From positions 93,858,707-93,922,706 of the forward strand of contig CP136067.1 in the NCBI GenBank assembly GCA_032622095.1: a DNA stretch of 64,000 bases, given 5' to 3'. The translations under genes and the position numbers were made by a program. Positions within the stretch are counted from its first letter, which is position 1, and every line of letters begins with the position of its first letter. The notes under the pieces are model-generated. The model ran no database searches. It was not told where the DNA came from and worked only from the letters and a program-made list of their open reading frames with translations. Source of the stretch: Siphonodentalium dalli. Taxonomy: Eukaryota > Mollusca > Scaphopoda > Gadilida > Siphonodentaliidae. This document shows positions 15,201 to 30,200 of the stretch, piece after piece.

Positions 15201-18200
15201 CCCCTCCACCCTCTCCACCCCCACCCAAACCCAAACCCAAACCAGTCGAGCCAGCACCTGTCCCAAAAAAGAAACCTGTCGCCAAAAAAGACCCGTATTT
15301 TGAGATGGAGACGGAGAATCTTGACTGCCAGGGTACAGTGGTGCCATATGAACACTTCAACGCTGAACAAGATGCTGAGTGTCTCAAGAAGGCTATGAAA
15401 GGCCTAGGTAAGCCCTTAATGTGTTGATTTTACTCAGGTGGGGGGAATGCTATGAAAGGCCTAGGTAAGCCCTTAATGTGTTGATTTTACTCAGGTGGGG
15501 GGAATGCTATGAAAGGCCTTGGTAAGCCCTTAATGTGTTGATTTTACTCAGGTGGGGGGAATGCTATGAAAGGCCTTGGTAAGCCCTTAATGTGTTGATT
15601 TTACTTGGTGGTGGGAATGCTTTGAATAATTGAAGGTACTAGCAATGTAATTTTCAGTCAATTACAGCCAGAAAATGTTATGGATTCCTTTCATTTATTG
15701 GATGTAAAACTGATATAAGTTAACCAAGCAGGTTTTAACAAACATACTTAGCCAGATAATCATTTGATGGATTCCCATTCTTTATTGGGTTTGCACAGCA
15801 AAGATGTTGTTTGTTACATCTGTACAAATGACAGTCTCTTTGAAAAGCCAACAAAAATCCTATCGGATGTACGTCTCGAGATCTCTCGATTATATTTCAT
15901 TTCTACGATGACACGGCAATCCCAACATGATGTAATAAACTGTTTCCTAATATGGAGTGCATTCCTGGCACATTAAATGTTTGTGAAAATCGTAGTATTT
16001 AGAAGTAGTTATAAATACAACAAGATGCAAAAGAATAATCAGTCATGAATATCGTTGACTGATAAAAACTTGAAGATGATGTCTCCTATGTTGCAATGAG
16101 TATAATGCATTATGGATATATCGCCTGTATTCAGTTTTACAACATTAGTTGTGTTTGACAATGCGTAGGATAATTGTTAACATATCATTGACGTCTGATC
16201 TCTCTATTTAAATATAACCAACCATGAAACAGTGTCTGTCGTTGCTATCTGCTTTTTATAGAAATTGGATTCTGCCTTGAAGTGATCTGTTAAGTCATTA
16301 ACCAATGAAATCACTTATGCTCGGCGCCACTCTCCAATGAAATGGGAGGAATCCCATCTATACAGAAACTAATTTTAAACCACAGATGTAGACACGTACA
16401 TCTGATAGGATTTTCGACGGCTATTCAAAGAGACTGTACAAATGACTGAATGAGAATCTATAATGTGTTTACTATATCTCGTCTGCTTTTATTATCAGAA
16501 TATCCCTATAAATGGGAAATAGACTCAAAATATTGATACAGCCGAAAGTGATGGTTCATAGCTGGGAAGTGGCCAGGTATCCCTCATATATGTGGAGGGG
16601 AAGAAATAAGCTACCTTGTATGTTTTTTTAGAATTTAACCATCTTAAGAAAGAGTAAGTATTTGCTCTTTCTTGCGGTGGCTAAATAAAATGTTATTTTT
16701 AACACTTTATGCAGTAACTGTGCTGGTTGAAAAGTTGACTTAATTAGTATGACATTCAATGCGACTCTATAGATCCAGTCTGAAATTGATGATTGTACAT
16801 GTACTGGATAATATTTTCAGGGAATTGTCATGAGTCCTATATAACTCTTAATAAGCTTGGGCATACTACAAATTTTTTTAATTATTAATTGGCATTGGAC
16901 TCATCACAATAGAACAGACAAAAATCGGAAACTGTGAAATTGTTGTATGTATTGGGGAACAGTGATCAAGTGTCTTTTAGTTTCAAGAGGTAATGAAGTT
17001 TTCCCCATATGGTCAAGTTTATCGTTCAGTTGTGTTTGTAAATACAGGTATGGCCAAAACAGTCCAGCTGTGCTCATAAATACGCCACTTATGAGACCAT
17101 TGCAATGTATACTTTTACAGAGCTGGGAATTATGCCTAGGTAAAAAGCAGATTCAGTTTTTCTAGGCAGCTAGGAAATATTATTGCCTAAGTAAAATAAG
17201 TTCATTGGGTTACCAAAATTTTGTTGTGTCATTATACAGTAATGCCCTAAATAATCGACTCCTTAACCACAGCAGAATTCTGCTGTGGTTAAGGAGTCGA
17301 TTATTTAGGGCATTACTATATGTTGAGTAGTGGCCTGAAAACAATGTTCCCGAAAATAACTAAGAATTTAGATGGCAGTAATTTGAGTGAATTATATTTA
17401 TATTTATAATGACTATAAGCTCTTTGATAACTAATCATAATAAAATAACATACCTGAGTTGTAAGCTACCTTAGGTTACTATGATTTCTAATGGCATTAT
17501 TGCTGTAAAAATTAATTTTACTGCAATATTGCCTAGGTAAAATTAGATTTCTTCCACCTAGGCTGCTTTTCCTCAATTGCCAGGGCTACTTTTATAACTG
17601 ACCAGGAATAATTTGTTCAGTGATCAGGATTAATTGTTTTGTTTCCAATAAATTGTAGGAACTGATGAGGATATGATAACTAACATACTGCCATACAGAT
17701 CCAACACACAAAGACAAGAACTCACGTCGACATACAAAACCATGTTTGGAGAGGTCAGTTAACACTACCATGTCTGGAGCTTCTTGAAATTTTGCGAAAA
17801 TCCTGTACCATTGCATTCTCTTATATATGCGAGTTGCCCCTAGGGTGCCTCGCATATATAAGAGAATGCATTGGCCTAACAATATTTACCTTGACCAGTG
17901 CCTTCTCTAATATATGCGAGGCTTCCTATGGTAGACTCGCATATATAAGATAATGCACTGGCACAGGATCTTCAATGCTGCATAAGTGCAGCTCCCATCA
18001 TGAAAGAATTAAGAATATTTCAAATGTTTCTTTTATCTCATACATTATTTTCCCAATCAGTTCAAAATATGCTTGATTAAGTATTAAATTGTGGCTTAGG
18101 CAATTAGTATAAAATATCTGGTTTTTTTCAGGCATTTAGATCTCAATTTTGAGATGAGGGAGGGAGGCTATTTAGTTCTATTTGATATCTCGAAATCTGG

Positions 18201-21200
18201 AAAAAATACTCCAGAAACCAATTAATTTTTATTGTTCAAATCCAATATTTATAACAAAAAATATTGAAATCAAATGTTTGACAAGGCTTTTAAAAAGAAC
18301 ATTTCAGTAACGAAGGAGGTGTCTGAGTGATGAGGGAGGTACCTGAGTGATGAGGGAGGTGTCTGAGTGATGAGGGAGGTACCTGAGAACACATAATTGT
18401 TATTTATTTGTCCTTAGTTGTTCATAATATTAACTCAATTTAAAGAAGGAACAGGAGGATATGATTCGAGGAAGCTTCATGGTCTAGTGGTTAGCGCGTC
18501 CGGTCAAAACATCAGATGAGTTCACAGCCCACCGGTGGAGAATTGAGTTTCCTACAACATGTGGCTTGGTCAATTAAGCAACGTGTGGCTGTTGGATCAT
18601 ATGCTGTTCAAATTTCATGCCAAGTTGTGACCCTTGGGCAAGGTCAATTGTATTGTGCTCACTTTGTCAAACCTAGATTAACAATTATAAATATGGTGAC
18701 ATGTAAGTTTGAAATATATTATGATGAAGGTTGTTATCTGTTTATTCCAGAGTTTGATAAAGGCATTGGAAGGGGAGTTAAGCGGTAATTTCCTCGACAC
18801 GTGTAAGGCATTGTGCATGGCTCCAGCAGAGTATGATGCCTATCTTCTTAGGAAAGCTATAAAGGTTAGTATGAAAATCTACACCTGTTTTACTCATCTC
18901 GACACACATAATGTGAACAATTTGCGTGATCTAAAAATTGCACTTTTGAAATTTGTGCACATTGACTTAGTGTTTTAGAAATTGGGCAGCTAAGAGTGAA
19001 GCATTTACTTGTAAATTAATGATACGATGATTCATGCCTAAACTTCCCACACAATATGAGAGTAATACTCTGTTTTTTTATCTATCTTGTATCCCCCCCC
19101 CATTTTTCCTGGTCAGAGAGAAGTTAAGTCTCAAATTCCCTGTGAGAAGCCCTAGCTGCCATAAGAATTAATAATTTTATTCTTTCTTTTATTAAATGAG
19201 TTTCAAAATACTCTTAGACTTTATGGAATATATTTGGTAAACATTCAAGGTATAAATGGAGATTTTCCTCATTTGATATGTATAATATTTAAACATTAAT
19301 TTGATAATCTATTTTTATCACGCAGGGCGTGGGAACGGATGACGATGTTTTAATAGAGATGTTATATACTTGATCTAACGCACATCTATTTTTATCACGC
19401 AGGGTCTGGGGACAGATGATGATGTTTTAATAGAGATATTATGTACTCGATCTAATGCACAGATGAAGTGTATCATCAAAACCTACAAAGAAAGTAAGTT
19501 CTTAATGTCATATGAAATTCTCTTCTTGAATGTTCAGATACACATAGCCGTTAGCTACGTGTACACTGTCCATATCAGTGGTAGTATATATGTACAATAG
19601 AGAAACACTATATTTAAAGATGCATAATCCGAATAATGCTCCCAAATTACTATTTATTTGGCTTTGGGGGTAAAAAATATTTGATTCGAGTCGAGGAATC
19701 CACCCAAAGCTCAGAGTGATCAGATATCGATTTTTGAAATTTCTTATTTCCCGAGATATGTAAATTTTGAGGCCTGGCAAATAATTTTTCAAGCCAATAT
19801 TCTTGGACCAAATTGCAGATGAAGATGGATAACTCTAAAATCAAGTGGCTTTGGGTGTTAGATATTTAACCATCCGGCCAAATTTCGTTGAACAAAATAT
19901 TGATAAATATCACATTTTGGGCAATTTTATATCAGTTGACTGCGGTTAGCATTATTTTTGGGAAATTAATCAATTCCGATAACTGAAAATCAGTTATAAT
20001 TGCATAAATTGCATTTATAAATTACAACACCTATTTGTTTACGGAAATTAGGGGATTTCCCACATATCTTCTGAAACATCCTGAAACATCTGAGGATTCC
20101 CCCATCTAAGTTCTTGACAGTCACTGGTTAGCACAGTTTTACTATCAAACCCAGATCCCAGGTGGTCAGTATTTCCCACAGTAAGACAAGACTTGTCATA
20201 AATGTGTTTTTGACTTTGATTTCGCTTAATGTTTGGACAATTGTGGACATTTGATTATATTTCAATGGATTATGTCCACTGTTTTGATTATATTTCAATG
20301 CATTATATCCAGTGTTTCAATTATATTTCAATGGATTATGTTCAGTTTCGATTATATGTCAATGGATTATGTTGACTGTTTCATTATATATTAATGGATT
20401 ATATCCACTGTTTCGATTATATTCCAATGGATTATGTCGACTTTTTCGACCGTTTGGCACTTCATCTCTGATGCATACCTTGTTTTTGTACTATTATTTT
20501 ATATATCTCAGAATATAACCAATTAAAGATGAATTATCCGAATGAAAATTACTATTTCTTTGGCTCCCGGGTAAAACAATTTTGATTCGAGTCGAGGAAC
20601 CCACCCAGCTCAGAGTGATCAGATATCGATTTTTTAAATCTATTATTTTTCACCACTGGTACTTTTTAGTGGCCTGGAAAAAAGTCGACAAGCAGGTTTT
20701 TGGAAATTTTATACTATAGTTGACTGTGGTTAGCATTACTTTTGGACAATTAATCGACTCTGATAACTGAAGCGGCATTTCAATAAATTTTGTTGTTGTT
20801 GGAATCTGATGATATGGGGATCATCGAATCAGATTGAGTACCTTTAAAGGTCTTATTATTATTCAACCCCAGCGCAAGCCTGATATTGATAATCTTGGTT
20901 TTTTTATTGTGAGTTCGTGTGATGTCATGTGTGATGTATTTCAGAATATAACAAAGATCTTGAGAAGGATATTATTTCGGATACGTCAGGCAGCTATAAG
21001 AAGTTGATGGTCGGACTGCTACAAGCAAACCGGAGCGACAGCAATGAGGTCGACAGAAATAAGGCCCACCAGGACGCGAAGGCCCTGTACGAGGCCGGCG
21101 AGAAGAAATGGGGCACCGACGAATCTCGATTCAACTCTATACTAGTGTCAAGGAGTTACCCACAACTCAGAGCAACGTTTGAAGAGTACGGGAAGATTTC

Positions 21201-24200
21201 TAAGAAAGATATCGAGAAAGTGCTAAAGAGTGAATTCTCCGGAAATGTTCTCAGTGGAATGAAAACCATTGGTAAGTTTAATTTATTAGTTGTTTTGAAG
21301 CTCATGCGATAAAAAAGAAATAATTACATGCACTCCATTTTCTTTTAACCCTTTACCCAACAGAACGGCCCTGTGCCAATGCATTCTCTTATATATGCGA
21401 GTCGACCATAGGTCGCCTCGCATATATAAGAGAATGCATTGGCTTAACACATTAAAAATTATAAAATTGTTAAAGAATGTAAGAAAAAATGGTAAAAAAT
21501 ATTAAAAAAATATTTTTTTTAGGCCAATGCATTCTCTTATATATGCGAGGCGACCTATGGTCGACTCGCATATATAAGAGAATGCATTGGCACAGGGCAT
21601 AACTGTAACTATCACAATGTGGTCAAGGAGCCGATTCCAATGATATCCATATTTGTATGGTTCTATTGAGACAGACCGAAGATATTTTAGGCTGTTGAAG
21701 CTTTATTTGGCCGGTTTTGGCCGGTTTGTTGGGTAAAGGGTTAATAGTAGTAAAATCTATTGTGTTTAAATGGGAAAAATACATGAAGGCAAACAAAATT
21801 TCCGGAGCACGGAATTCATGGCAATTTCACTATAAAGTTCCAAATAATCAAGTATTTCCAACTCCAAATGCGTTTTGTTGTTACTATTTTTATCGAGATG
21901 TCGAGATTGCCGTCATTCAGGAGATAAACGTACTCTGTTCATTGAATATTTGGGTATTCGAGCATGAAAATAGTTTGTGAACTTGCCTTCGTTTCCACAT
22001 AATAAACATTATTTTTACAATCACCTGATCACAAACTAATTACAACTTTTCACATTTCACTGTGTAATCATTGAACCAATGATTACTCCTTGCACAAGTG
22101 CAACCTGCAAATAGTGTGTCTGTCATTTGCAGAATGGTTTTATGATGGCAGTTGAGTTGTCAAAACAACCATCTTGCCCTTTTGACAATACTCTTTCTAT
22201 CACTCTATCTACTTCTGTTATTACAGTTCGGTGTATCAGAAATAAGGCAGGACATTTCGCAAGACAGTTGATGAAGACGATGAAGGGTATGGGAACTGAT
22301 GACGACACGTTAGTCAGAATCTGTGTTTCTCGGTGTGAGATTGATATGGTCCAAATCAAAGAAGAATTCGAGAAAGAAAATAGCCAAAAACTAGAAGAAT
22401 TCATCGCCGTAAGTTACTAAAAATTACCACTACATATATCAATACTTCTAATAATGACGTTAACCCTTTCTATACTGAATAGAATCTCCCACAAAGTTAA
22501 AATGTGTACATCGGAATGGTCTATTATTGATTTGGAGGGATACTAAGGTGATAAAAGCAGACAAAAGATAAATAAAAGTGCAGAAAGTCCTCTTAATTGA
22601 GGGAAATGTTTAGATAACAACCTATGGTCGTGTAATTGTTGAACTTATTATATGAATATTTCCTTCGGGATAACTACTCATAAATGATGCTTTAACCCTT
22701 TCAGTGCCAGGGGCCGATCTCATCAGCCCTAATTTACGGTCTGTAAATTTTTTGTTTGTTTTTGGGTTGAATTTTTTTGGGTATGCTTAAGCATGCTATA
22801 GCGAATTTAAAAACAAACTGGATAAAACCTTAGGGGCATGTTATAACTCAAAACTATCACCAAGTATTCATAGTAATAATTTTGATGCCCATGAAAAAAC
22901 GTAAGATTCCCTGGCACTAAACCTACAAAATAAGTCTGGCACTGAAAGAGTTAAAGAATATAAGAAAAAAATTATTAAAATTTATTAAAATTGTAAAAAA
23001 TAATAACAAATTATAAAAAATTGTTAGGCCAATGCATTCTCTTATATATGCGAGGCGACCTATGGTCGACTCGCATATATAAGAGAATGCATTGGCACAG
23101 GGTATATGGGTTGATACAAAAATCGAACCTGGCACTGAAAGGGTTAAAGGGTTAAACTTATTATCTGAATATTTCCTATTTGATAACAACTCGTCAATGA
23201 TGCTTTAGTATAGAAAGGATCAAGCTTTCCAAAATATACAGCTTCAGATGTTTTTTCCATATAGACTTATCTTTAATTATTGTTGGCAGCCCAGGTGGCA
23301 TTTGTTATAAGGAAAGATGCTGGAAAAGACAAACTTTCATCCCATGGTTCTGATAATTAGTGATGTGCAGTTTTGAAATTTCATGTTGGTTTTGGTTTCA
23401 GTATGGTTTTTGTAGAAAAATCAGGTTTTGGTTTCGGTTATGGTTTTACTCAATACACCATTGACTATATGCATAGAGCAGATGGTATACTATTTGACAT
23501 CATATTTGCAGTCATTTTCCAGTGATTTCCATATTCAATGGTAATATGTGCCATTATCGCTCATATCACACCCAAATGTTCCAAATTGAAACTGCTACTA
23601 GTAATGGTGGCAGATAGCATCTGACAAAAGCGTGCGTTAACCACACATCTTGTTAAAGCGACATTCAGTGACTACTGGTGTTGGTATTGATACCAGAAGA
23701 ATAGGTTTTATAGAATATGTCGGTTGAGGTTTGGTTTTGAAATAAAACCGAAAGAAAACGGAGAAACCATAAAAACTGCACATCACTACTGATAGTATAG
23801 AACTGGGCATAGCTTTAGGTTGCAGAATATAATGGGCGAGTATGCTTTTAGATAATCAGTCTTCTTGATACTATACAATGAAAAAAAAATCATATTGTTC
23901 CAATAATCATTCCAGCTGCTAATGATATGGAATTAAAATATATAAAAGGTCTCAAATTATAGACAATGATTTTTGGAGGTTTTCTCTACTGACAGTATCT
24001 ACATGAATATGATATGAGTTTCTAATAGATGCTTTATAGGCTGCTTACATGACTTGAATGTCCTTAACATCATGAAGACTGATCACTTCTCTTTCAGGAC
24101 GATATTTCTGGTGATTATCAGAAGGTCATTCTGTCTCTGGTCACGGGAGGAGCCCCGCCATCCATGACCGCCAAATGTAAGTTTATTATCACATATTACC

Positions 24201-27200
24201 CCATATTGTGAAATGAATGTTAAAAGTTTATTATGCGATACTGTGAAATGAATATTAAGAAGATTAACTGAGTATTTATTTAGTATCAGGCCTCCAAATA
24301 TATTGCCGGACATTTGCAGAATGAGTTATCCAGAGGGCGAATATTGACACTACCCGCACAGGAGGCTAGCATCACTAAATTCACCCTCTGGGGACCTCAT
24401 TCTGCTTAGGCCAAGCAAAGTCAGTTTCTGAGGCCCAACATTTTTTTAAAGCATGCGAGCAGTTCTTAATTAAATTATTTTTTTCTGGGCACACGCCCAT
24501 GAAGCATTCCGCCCCTGGATCGGCTAGCTCCGGGTTTAATATGAGTTGCCCGTGGCCATTATTACCCAAACAAATTTCCACAAATGTTTGTTGATAGTCT
24601 CCGTACAATTTATTTTACCCATTAAATTGTCATTGACACATATTTTAATGAGTTTGCAGACAACTGTTGTGTATTAATCGGAAATTTGAATCTGGAAACG
24701 GGTATATTCAATCTCAGTTTGGAGCAAAATTTTGTATAAATGTACCGCAATTATTTCGTACTATTATAATTTTTTCCGACATATAAAATGTTTATAAAAA
24801 GGTTGCACGTGTTGAGTTTCGGGACCTGAGAAACGCAAAATTGACTTTGTATAAATGTACCGCAATTATTTCGTACTACATGTATTATAATTTTTTCCGA
24901 CATATAAAATGTGAATAAAAAGGTTGCACGTGCGGAGTTTCGGGACCTGAGAAACGCAACATTGACTTTGCACTGGAGTGGATGTTTGCATGTTTAAAGT
25001 TTTGAAACTTCTGATTCTTTATCAAAAATTAGCAAAAATTCTCCTGGATATGTTTTCACTTAAATGCTCTAAAATCATTCATTTTGACAAATTAAAATCC
25101 TCCTCTATACAGCTGGTAAAGCTTTCGTCGAAGCAACAAAACTCAAGACGGAAGAAGAGTTGGACGAAGAAGTCAGGATGGAAAGTGAAGAAGTTCAGGT
25201 AAGATTAGAGATGTGGCGGAATGAGGTTCCCAGAGAGTGAATTTAGTGAAGCTATCCCGCATGGTGGCCTAGCATCACCAAATTCATCCTCTGGAACCTC
25301 ACTCTGCTTAGGCCTCAACTGCTATGGGAGACCTAGGATCAGATTGATCCCCAGTTGAAGCGGGTGATGTTTGAGACTATAGATAGTTCCCAGAAGATGG
25401 GGCCTAAGCAGAATGGGGTCCCCAGAGGGTGAATTTGGTGATGCTAGCCCACTGTCTGGGGTAGCATCACTAAATTCACTCTCTGGGGACCTCATCCTGC
25501 AAATGTCAGACACAATACTTTCAGGCTTGTCAGTGATATGGGACTAACTCAAGTGCACTAGACCAAAATATCAACTTTGGTAATCTTTTTCCTTCTCCCA
25601 CCCTACTTAAGTCAGAATTTACTGATTTTTTTACTAACGGATTAGTCTGGCCTTGTGAATATATAATTTTATTTGAAATTAGGAAAATATTCATCACATG
25701 ATCTAAAAATCGCACACTTTAATATGCTAAATTTTTATAGGAAAATTTTTAAAATACAAAAATATATCAACTCTTTTCTCAAAATATTTCCAACTGTATG
25801 TCATTGTTTGAAACATGTTTCGGTTAATACTCAAGTCATAAATGCATTATTTTGTAGGAGGATCCAACAGTGATGCCAGCTGATCCGTTTGATGTGGAAA
25901 CTGATTGCGAGGTGCTCAAGAAAGCAATGAAAGGATTCGGTAGGTTGACTCAAATAACTTTTGATCATCTTCATTGACCCGGACTAAAAACTTAAAAAAA
26001 ATTTGGACTGAAATAGTCTTTAACCATTCCGTGACTGGAGATTCCTGAATTTTTTGAAAACCCTGTGCCAATGCATGCTCTTATATATGTGAGTTTCCCA
26101 TAGGGAGCCTCACATATATAAGAGAATACATTGGTCTAACAATAGTTACATTGACCTTGTAAAACGGTGCATTCTCTTATATATGCAAGGCAAAGGACAC
26201 TCACATATATAATAGAATACACTGGCACAGCTCCCGCCATGAAAGGGTTAATGATGCTAGTACGCACATCTGACTTCATCAAACATATGTGTTTAAACAT
26301 GTTTTCTTTACTCCAGGTACTGATGAGAAAGCGATAATCACATGCCTGTGTTACCGCTCTCCTGAACAGAGGGTCGAAATAGCAAAAACATACAAAACCA
26401 AGTTCGGCAAGGTAAACACTGCACATACTACAAGCTCAAATTTTAAGCTTTGAAGCTACTGAAGTGAGTGATTTCAATCAGTGATCAACCTCAACTGTAC
26501 TAAATCAGTATGTTATATCTGCTTACAAATGTCTGTATCTATAAAGCCCGTCATCTGTGTATAACTCTGTCACACTTTTGGCCCATTTATAACTTTTCAA
26601 CCAATGTGGCCCAAATTTGGACCACGGCCTATATTGCATTGTAAAAGATGACTCACCAAATTTCATACTGATTGGTCAAAGAAATCCTGAGATAGACCAT
26701 AGTCCCCAAACACCGTATTTGCACTCAAGTATATACTATTTCTTATGGTGTTTGTCGAAATGACATCATATGACGTCCCTCAAAAACCCACACTTGCTCA
26801 TATTTTTAGGCCAATGTATTCACTTATATATGAGAGGCTCACTATGGGAGACTCGCATATCTAAGAGAATGCATTGGCTTACAAGGTCAAGGTAAATATT
26901 GTTTGGCCAATTTATTCACTTATATATGCGAGGCTCACTATGGGAGACTTGCATATATTATAAGAGAATGCATTGGCTTACAAGTTCAAGGTAAATATTG
27001 TTAGGCCAATTTATTCACTTATATATGCCAGGCTCACTATAGGAGACTCACATATATAAGAGAATGCATTGACACAGGGTTTTTGCAAAATTTCAGAAGC
27101 TCCAGTCATGGAAGGGTTAATATAACATAAAAATGCTCCAAATATAGATTTCAGATAAAGCTCAGGAATGCAATGCTATGTGAGTGAGTGAGTGAATGAG

Positions 27201-30200
27201 TGAGTGAGTGAGTTTATTCGGCCCAATGCCCGGGATAGCATAGTAAAGAGCAGAGCCTTATTTCCACTGTGGTCCCGTGAGTCTGATGACTCAAATTTGA
27301 TCCTGTAATTTTGCCTTTTTACCCATGACTTCATCGCCATGGTAGGGTTCTTTAACATGCGCACATTGTTGCATATGGGACAGTCATTAATGTCGGCTCC
27401 CGCTTTGATGGGGTGCCTAGCACAGTGTCATCCCTGGACATGACACCGTAGAGGAGTGGATTTACGAAATGTCTGTTCATGATGCAACTTAGTAGCAAGC
27501 CTCTTAGAAGAAAAAATATATACCCACATCTGTGGGCAATCAGAAATCCTCAGATTTGGTTTTCAGACCAAAGTTTGATTATAGTTAGGTGCCTGGGTGG
27601 ATATGTTCAGCCTTGATAATATGTGATCTAAACTTAGTAATGTTATAAGAACTGTTTGTGTGGTTCGATTACTACCCTGAGTCAGTCTATAATGCTGTTT
27701 GCTGCTGTGGAACTGTGAATTTTTAATGTGTTTTCTTACTATTTTATAGGATTTGGTTAAAGAATTGAAGTCTGAGACGAGTGGTAACTTTGCCACGTTA
27801 TTAGAGGGGTTGTGTTACAGTGCACCTGATTTTGATGCTGTGCAGATCAAGAAGGCTGTTAAGGTAAGGAAGTTCGCATATAGCATACGGTATGAATTCT
27901 CAAGCCATAATTTCCAATTAGCAATATTTGTTCCACGACATTCTGTCAGAGGACTATAGTAATGACCCATTGTCCATCTGGAACTTTGTTCGAGTCTGTA
28001 TACTGTCATTTTTGGTAAAATTTTTTAAAACTTGGCACATATATCAACCAGCATGGGAACCTGCGCACCTGCGATTTTGAGTTCGGTCAGTCTCATTTTG
28101 ACAGAGTTTTTGCCATTTTTTTTACATAATCGTACATCCTGGGACGCATCTTTTGTCCAAGCATGTATTCCGTCATTTTCCAGTCAATTATTTTTAAACT
28201 TGGCACATATGTCAACCAGCGTGGGCACCTGCGCACTTGCGATTTTTAGTTCAGTTGGAGTCATTTATGATTTACTGCCCTTTATCAACCATAAATCCTT
28301 CAAACCTGTCACCTTTGTCAGGGGACATTTTGGTCAGCGACCTTTTATTTGTATAGTAATGGACTTTTCCACATATGTCAATCAAATTATTATTAGCTGA
28401 TATAATCCACCAGTTACTGGCTGAGCAGAATTCTTTGTTTACCTGGTTTACCCTCATTTTTCTGTCTGCATATACAGTAATGTCCTAAATAATCGACTCC
28501 TTAACCACATCAGAATTATGGGTAACTTTTCAGGATTTAGTCGGAAATATGGCTTGTTGCCATTCATTGGAAAGCTCTCAGTGAGAGCTGTCCGATGAAT
28601 GGCAACAAGCCATATTTCCGACTAAATCCTGAAAAGTTACCCATAATTCTGCTGTGGTTAAGGAGTCGATTATTTAGGGCATTACTGTACTTTAGTGTTA
28701 AATTGCCTATTTTCAAACAACTTTTTTGTTGTCAAATCATACTCAAATTTAGATTTGTGCAATAATGTTAGAAATTCATTAATGACCTAATCACCTCGGC
28801 TACAGGGACATCCTTAAAAGGAAGACCTTTCACTGAGAGTTAGGAAGCGTATCAGTCTAATCATGGCTTTGAATAATTGACACAGATCGGATCTACCATA
28901 TTACAGTAATATAAGTTATAGTTGTCTTTTAAATTTCAGGGTCTGGGAACTGATGATCAAGCGTTGGTTGAAGTAATTTGTACGAGGACAAATGACCAGA
29001 TCAAAGCATTCAAAGAGTCCTACAAAAACTGTGAGTTTGATGATAGCATGAAACGAAGCCTGGAAATACGGTAATACTCTAAATAATCGATTCCTTAACC
29101 ACAGCAGAATTATGGGTAACTTTTCAGGCTTTAGTTGGAAATATGGCTTGTTGGCATTCATCGGAAAGCTCTCAGTGAGAGCTTTCCGATGAATGGCAAC
29201 AAGCCATATTTCCGACTAAATCCTGAAAAATTACCCATAATTCTGCTGTCGTTAAGGAGTCGATTATTTAGGGCATTACTGTAACTCATATTTTGGTGCT
29301 GGAAAAAATGACAGGCACCAATTGATCTGCGCTGGTCATTAATAATTATGTGCCTGTCAAATAAATTTTTACAAAATATATGACATATGTGTTATGGGAT
29401 AATTAAGGTATCTAATAAATTAAAATTGTTTGCTAAAACTTAGCAAAAAATGAATTTGATTTTCTCTAATTTGGTTGATATCACTTTCTCACTAATAATG
29501 TTGACTATTTTATATTTTATGAATGTGCTAAATATGGCTTTCAATTAAAATGAGCCCTGGTAATAGGTAAACACCAAAAAAATTGAACACTGAAATACAA
29601 AACTCGCCAAGTTAATGTTTACGTAAACATGTGGTGCGTGTTATTCGAAACCCATACCATTTCAAGCATTTTTTATTTGAGCAAATTATTTTGTCAATTT
29701 TAAAACAAAATGTCAGTATTGTTTTCCCTGTGCATAATGACATGTATATTCAAACTTGATAATGACATGTATATTCAAACATCGGTCATTTGGTCATATT
29801 TGGCTGGTCATTGACCGTGACTGGACGCTAATTATTTCCAGACTTGGAGGAAACAAATTCAAAGAAAATGTAAAGCATATGTTATCAATATTCATAACTG
29901 CAGTACCATTTTGTTGAAAAAAAATTATCATTTATAAATGAAATATCTTTTACATGCACTGCAACTGTTTTTTTTATAAGTCTTAAAATGAACTGGCAGG
30001 ATTGATGCTGGCCCAAAATATTTTGTGTCAGAAACATTTATAATTTTTTCAAACATTTTCCTGGAGTTAATTAATGCCTAATCTTACAATAAAACATGAC
30101 GAGTTTGGATTTTGTGACTATCGAGGTGTAAGTTAAACTTGAGATTGTGGAGCTCACAAAACAAAATATTACTATTTTTCAAATGAACTACACATATTGA

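Noticed and set aside
15131-15387. Minus-strand Trp/Gly-rich frames
   Set aside because: Antisense shadows of the Pro/Lys-rich part of annexin exon 9.
18475-18560. Functional tRNA gene
   Set aside because: Only A and B box-like segments; stems do not pair, and a related copy at 8495 marks it as a SINE head.
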